DNA of 16,473 bases from an uncultured Actinomyces sp. (GTDB lineage: Bacteria; Actinomycetota; Actinomycetes; Actinomycetales; Actinomycetaceae), in the NCBI GenBank assembly GCA_938028585.1, contig CALIZH010000400.1, forward strand, positions 1 through 16,473. Reading direction: 5' to 3'. The translations under genes were made by a program, and so were the position numbers. This document shows, piece by piece, positions 13,291 through 16,473 of this stretch. The first letter of the stretch is position 1. The number at the start of each line of letters is the position of its first letter. The notes under the pieces are model-generated. The model was not told the DNA's origin. It made no database searches and saw nothing but the letters and a program-made list of their open reading frames with translations.

Positions 13291-16014
13291 TTACTTCTTT
13301 GTCGAAGTCTTCTTCGTCGCGCGTCGAGTTGTTGTCTTCTTCGCAGTCGTCTTACGGGTGCGCTTGGGAGCCGGACCCTTCGCGCGCTTATCGGCCAGAA
13401 GTTCGTAAGCGCGTTCAGCGGTCAAATCCTCGACGGTTTCGGCGCGCGGAACGGTCACATTGGTTTCACCATCGGTGATGTAGGGACCAAAACGGCCATC
13501 CTTAACGGTGACCTTCTTACCCGACACCGGGTCCTCACCAAACTCACGCAGCGGGGGCTTTGCTGCCCCGCGGCCTCGTTGTTTGGGCTGAGAGTAAATC
13601 TCAAGCGCCTCATCCAAGGTGATCGTCAAAAGCTGATCCTCACTGGGAAGGGTGCGCGAATCGCTTCCCTTCTTCAGGTACGGGCCGTAGCGACCGTTTT
13701 GCGCGGTGATGACCTCACCGTCAGAGGGATCAACACCGACCTCGCGTGGAAGCGACAGCAGCGCAAGCGCGTCCTCCAGCGTGATGGTCGCAAGATCCAT
13801 CGACTTGAACAACGAGGCCGTGCGCGGTTTCGCCGCAGCCTTCTTCCGCGTCTTCTTCGCGGGCTTCCCATCTTCAGAAGCTTCTGCTTCTTCGGCTTCT
13901 TCGGGCAGAATCTCCGTCACGTAGGGACCGTAGCGGCCATTCTTTGCAACCAGCATATGTCCACTTGCCGGATCGATTCCCAGTTCGCGTCCATCATCTG
14001 CGGCAAGCGCGAAGAGTTCCGTGATCTTCTCTTCGGTCAGTTCATCGGGTGCGACCTCGGGCGGCACATTTGCGCGCGTCCCATCGGCCTTCTCCATGTA
14101 GGGTCCGTACCGACCCACTCGCAAGGTGACGCCATTTCCCATGTCAATGGAGTTCACCGCACGGGCATCAATATCGTCTCCCAGGGATTCAACCTGGAAC
14201 TTCAGGCCGTCAGCATCGCCCTTTCCGTCTGCACCGAAGTAGAAAGTGCTCAAGAACTCGTGGCGATCTTCGCTTCCCGCTGCGATCTGGTCCAGATCAT
14301 TTTCCATCGATGCCGTGAAGTCATAGTCGACCAGGTTCGACAGGTTCTCTTCCATCAGTCGCGTGACCGAGAAGGCCAGCCAAGTCGGAACCAAGTACTG
14401 GCCTCGGTGGGTGACGTAGCCGCGATCGCCAATGGTTTGAATCGTTGCCGCATAGGTCGACGGGCGACCAATTCCGAGCTCTTCCATGGTCTTCACCAAA
14501 GTCGCTTCGGTGTAACGCCCCGGGGGCTGAGTCTGGTGTCCCTGCGCCTGCGCCTCTTCAAGCAGCGCAACTTCCCCTTCGCTCACCTGAGGAAGGGTCT
14601 TCTCAGCATCGGTCGTTTCCGCGTCGTAGCGTCCCTTGTCCTGGCCTTCTTGGTAGGCCAGCCTAAAGCCGGGGGAAGTAATAACAGTTCCCGAGGCGCT
14701 GGACAGCACTGCATGAGGCTGACCTTCGACCTCGACATCGGTACGCACGCGGATGGTTGCGGTAAAGCCAAGGGCATCCGCCATCTGCGAAGCGACGGTT
14801 CGCTTCCAGATCAAGTCATAAAGTGCAAGCTGCTGACGATTCAAAACCGAGGCAACTTGCGCGGGGGTGCGGAAGTGATCCCCGGCGGGGCGAATGGCCT
14901 CGTGAGCTTCTTGCGCACCCTTAGAGGTAGTGCCGTAGATGCGCGGCTTCTCAGCCACGGCCTCGGCCCCATAAAGTTCCTTAGCCTGCTGACGGGCAGC
15001 CTTGATGGCCTGCGAGGACAGGGCCGTAGAGTCGGTACGCATGTAGGTGATGAAGCCCGACTCGTACAGGGACTGAGCGGTCCGCATCGTCGAGGAAGCG
15101 TTCCAGTGGAGCTTGCGGGAAGCTTCCTGCTGAAGCGTCGACGTCGTGAAGGGCGCTGCCGGGCGGCGGCGGTAGGGCTTCTGCTGGACGGAATCGATCG
15201 CGGAATCACGCGCGGCCTCGAGCGCTGCGGCGAAGAGCGGCGCGGAATGGGCATCCAGGTGGAAGGCCTCGTTCTTTGTAGCCTTCGCGGAAAGGCGACC
15301 GTTTTCATCGAAATCGGAACCGGTTGCAACGGGGGAACCGTCAATGTGCGAAACTTTTGCGCCAAAAGACTGACCCGAAGCGGCAAACTGGGTATCGATC
15401 GACCAGTACTCAGCACTCACATGCGCCATGCGGTCGCGCTCGCGATCAACAACCAAGCGCGTTGCGACCGATTGCACGCGGCCCGCGGACAGGGAGGGGC
15501 GAATCTTGCGCCAGAGCAGCGGCGAAACTTCGTAGCCGTAAAGACGGTCAAGAATTCGGCGAGTTTCTTGGGCATCGACAAGGTCGGTGTCGAGCTCGCG
15601 AGTATTTTCCAGAGCGCGTTGGATCGCTTCCTTCGTGATTTCGTGGAAGACCATGCGGCGCACGGGAACCTTGGGCTTGAGGACTTGGAGAAGGTGCCAA
15701 GCGATAGCCTCACCCTCGCGGTCCTCATCAGTTGCCAGGAAGAGTTCGTCGGACTCTTTCAGGAGCTTCTTGAGCTCGGTGACCTTTTTCTTCTTGTCGG
15801 GATTGACAACGTAATAAGGGGTGAAGCCATCCTCGACGTCGACGGCGAAGCGCCCGTAGGGACCCTTCTTCATGTCGGCAGGAAGCTCAGAGGGCTGCGG
15901 AAGGTCGCGAATGTGACCGATCGAGGCGGTCACATGGTAGTCGGGTCCCAAGTATCCTTCGATCGTCGCCGCCTTGGCGGGAGACTCCACGATCACCAGC
16001 TTGGTCGCTGCCAT
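13291..16014 (-). CDS. topA: DNA topoisomerase I (type IA)
   Basis: TopA relaxes negatively supercoiled DNA by cutting and rejoining one strand. The protein has 907 residues, within the range of actinobacterial TopA. The N-terminal TOPRIM domain starts KLVIVESPAKA (E10 is the catalytic acid) and continues with ATDEDREGE (D96, D98, E100 bind Mg2+). LSAGRVQS (175-182) and the active-site tyrosine Y324 in ITYMRTDST are typical of type IA enzymes. The C-terminal part holds four repeats centred on GRYGPY (634, 693, 774) and GRFGPY (840), as in zinc-free actinobacterial enzymes. The last 30 residues are Lys/Arg/Thr-rich (RTRKTTAKKTTTRRATKK), a basic DNA-binding tail known in Streptomyces and Mycobacterium TopA. 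The ATG at 16014 follows GGAAGGGA at a workable distance. It leads the topA-tmk-holB-peptidase series. Confidence 0.97.
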   Translation of the reverse strand: MAATKLVIVESPAKAATIEGYLGPDYHVTASIGHIRDLPQPSELPADMKKGPYGRFAVDVEDGFTPYYVVNPDKKKKVTELKKLLKESDELFLATDEDREGEAIAWHLLQVLKPKVPVRRMVFHEITKEAIQRALENTRELDTDLVDAQETRRILDRLYGYEVSPLLWRKIRPSLSAGRVQSVATRLVVDRERDRMAHVSAEYWSIDTQFAASGQSFGAKVSHIDGSPVATGSDFDENGRLSAKATKNEAFHLDAHSAPLFAAALEAARDSAIDSVQQKPYRRRPAAPFTTSTLQQEASRKLHWNASSTMRTAQSLYESGFITYMRTDSTALSSQAIKAARQQAKELYGAEAVAEKPRIYGTTSKGAQEAHEAIRPAGDHFRTPAQVASVLNRQQLALYDLIWKRTVASQMADALGFTATIRVRTDVEVEGQPHAVLSSASGTVITSPGFRLAYQEGQDKGRYDAETTDAEKTLPQVSEGEVALLEEAQAQGHQTQPPGRYTEATLVKTMEELGIGRPSTYAATIQTIGDRGYVTHRGQYLVPTWLAFSVTRLMEENLSNLVDYDFTASMENDLDQIAAGSEDRHEFLSTFYFGADGKGDADGLKFQVESLGDDIDARAVNSIDMGNGVTLRVGRYGPYMEKADGTRANVPPEVAPDELTEEKITELFALAADDGRELGIDPASGHMLVAKNGRYGPYVTEILPEEAEEAEASEDGKPAKKTRKKAAAKPRTASLFKSMDLATITLEDALALLSLPREVGVDPSDGEVITAQNGRYGPYLKKGSDSRTLPSEDQLLTITLDEALEIYSQPKQRGRGAAKPPLREFGEDPVSGKKVTVKDGRFGPYITDGETNVTVPRAETVEDLTAERAYELLADKRAKGPAPKRTRKTTAKKTTTRRATKKTSTKK

Positions 16015-16042
16015 TGTTTGTCCCTTCCGTTGCTACCTCGTA

Positions 16043-16050
16043 TTTGTAGC
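16043..16050 (-). promoter_or_regulatory. Possible topA promoter, extended -10
   Basis: The minus strand reads TGC then TACAAA upstream of topA (-10 bases 16048-16043), an extended -10 arrangement about 30 bases before the ATG. No good -35 hexamer is seen, so the call is tentative. Confidence 0.3.
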
Positions 16051-16095
16051 ACTCTTTGCTGGTCCTCCGATGGCGAGCGCCGCGGAGTACCACTG

Positions 16096-16109
16096 GGTAG
16101 GACCTTACC
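16096..16109. repeat. 14-base near-perfect palindrome upstream of topA
   Basis: GGTAGGACCTTACC pairs with itself except for one G/T position, with no spacer. It lies about 50 bases upstream of the candidate topA -10 and about 140 bases before the antitoxin operator. It could be a protein binding site for control of topA; no known operator was recognised. The rest of the 16015-16250 gap shows nothing else I can name. Confidence 0.35.
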
Positions 16110-16229
16110 GCGTTACGGGGCTTTCCGGGAACCGATGTGCTTTTCCGCGCGTCTTTTGTGGACAATTCCCGAGGCCTGGCCGGTGCCTTGCGGGCGGGCG
16201 CGCACCATATCCATCGGCAGCAGACCAAC

Positions 16230-16258
16230 TAGAGACATGCCATAAGCATCTGTACAAT
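16230..16258 (+). promoter_or_regulatory. Promoter of the yefM antitoxin gene
   Basis: TAGAGA (16230-16235) and TACAAT (16253-16258) are separated by 17 bases and match the sigma-70 consensus at four and five of six positions. The -10 hexamer lies inside the first TGTACA operator motif, so bound antitoxin would block RNA polymerase. The start codon is about 35 bases beyond. Confidence 0.6.
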
Positions 16259-16268
16259 ATTCTGTACA
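16251..16268. promoter_or_regulatory. YefM-type operator: two TGTACA motifs 12 bp apart
   Basis: TGTACA occurs at 16251-16256 and again at 16263-16268, separated by six bases. Each hexamer is itself palindromic and the centres are 12 bp apart. The same motif and spacing are described for the E. coli yefM-yoeB operator, where YefM and the YefM-YoeB complex bind and repress. It sits over the -10 box of the downstream antitoxin gene. Confidence 0.8.
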
Positions 16269-16281
16269 TACGTGACGAAGT

Positions 16282-16287
16282 GAGGAG
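16282..16287 (+). promoter_or_regulatory. Ribosome binding site of yefM
   Basis: GAGGAG lies five bases before ATG 16293, a strong and well spaced site that fixes this start. Confidence 0.7.
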
Positions 16288-16292
16288 CACCC

Positions 16293-16473
16293 ATGAAGAC
16301 CATGACCTACAGCGAGTCGCGCGCACGCTACGCCGAGGTCCTCGACCAAGTCGTCAACGACCGCGAGGAAATCATCATCACCCGCCAAGGCCACGAGAGC
16401 GCCGTCATCATGGCCCTTGACGAGTACGAGTCCCTCATGGAGACCGTCTACCTCATGCAGTCCCCCGCAAACG
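16293..16473 (+). CDS. yefM: Antitoxin of the Phd/YefM family, 5' part, cut by window end
   Basis: Sixty codons are visible. The peptide starts MKTMTYSESRARYAEVLDQV and continues with REEIIITRQGHESAVIMAL and DEYESLMETVYLMQSPAN, which lines up closely with E. coli YefM (SYSEAR, ITRQNGEAAV, EEYNSLEETAYLLRSPAN). This part is the N-terminal DNA-binding and dimerisation domain. The missing C-terminus (about 25 residues in related proteins) would be the disordered segment that wraps and neutralises a YoeB/RelE-type mRNA-cleaving toxin, whose gene should follow outside the window. Third codon positions are G or C in 54 of 60 codons, higher than in most neighbours. It is read divergently from topA and carries its own autoregulatory operator. 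Confidence 0.92.
   Translation, partial: MKTMTYSESRARYAEVLDQVVNDREEIIITRQGHESAVIMALDEYESLMETVYLMQSPAN

Noticed and set aside
13860..13920. Repetitive Glu/Ala and Lys/Ala coding stretch in topA
   Set aside because: It encodes an acidic/basic linker between C-terminal repeats of TopA, common in actinobacterial enzymes, not a separate DNA repeat element.
13225..16245. A 1006-codon open frame on the plus strand covering the topA region
   Set aside because: It is exactly antisense to topA, whose motifs are unmistakable. Its translation has no recognisable domain and it has no ribosome site. It arises from topA codon bias keeping stops out of the opposite frame.

Overview
The window looks like chromosomal DNA of a moderate-GC actinobacterium, probably an Actinomycetaceae-type organism (Actinomyces/Schaalia-like). 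This is an inference from three things: the topA-tmk-holB-peptidase gene order, a TopA with a Lys/Arg/Thr-rich C-terminal tail, and the general protein flavour. No rRNA, tRNA, CRISPR array or insertion sequence was seen. Coding density is very high; the longest non-coding stretch is about 280 bases, upstream of topA.

Layout. Positions 2-748 (+) hold the 3' part of a family-20 beta-N-acetylhexosaminidase. It converges on a tightly packed minus-strand block, read from right to left. That block starts with a TPP (THI-box) riboswitch (about 6971-7051), then thiB, thiP and thiQ (a complete thiamine ABC importer), a class I SAM methyltransferase, and a membrane alpha/beta-hydrolase ending at 755. 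These genes overlap or nearly touch, so the riboswitch may control five genes. Just upstream, and ending only about 20 bases before the riboswitch, is a CycA-like D-serine/D-alanine/glycine permease (7072-8499, minus). Then come a DUF2218 protein (+) and an SRPBCC protein (-), whose 3' ends overlap tail to tail.

Positions 9555-16014 are a minus-strand housekeeping cluster: topA (DNA topoisomerase I), tmk (thymidylate kinase), holB (DNA polymerase III delta') and an exported tripeptidyl-aminopeptidase-like hydrolase. tmk and holB share a GTGA stop/start overlap, and a 10-bp perfect inverted repeat sits in the topA-tmk spacer. Divergent from topA, at the right edge, is the start of a yefM-type antitoxin gene. 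Its promoter carries paired TGTACA motifs 12 bp apart centre to centre, the known operator design of yefM-yoeB autoregulation; the toxin gene would lie beyond the window.

Nothing here is convincingly a new biological system. The most interesting points are regulatory: the riboswitch placed directly behind cycA without a visible terminator, a possible Shine-Dalgarno sequestering switch in front of thiB, the two non-transporter genes in the thiamine operon, and the conserved YefM operator next to topA.
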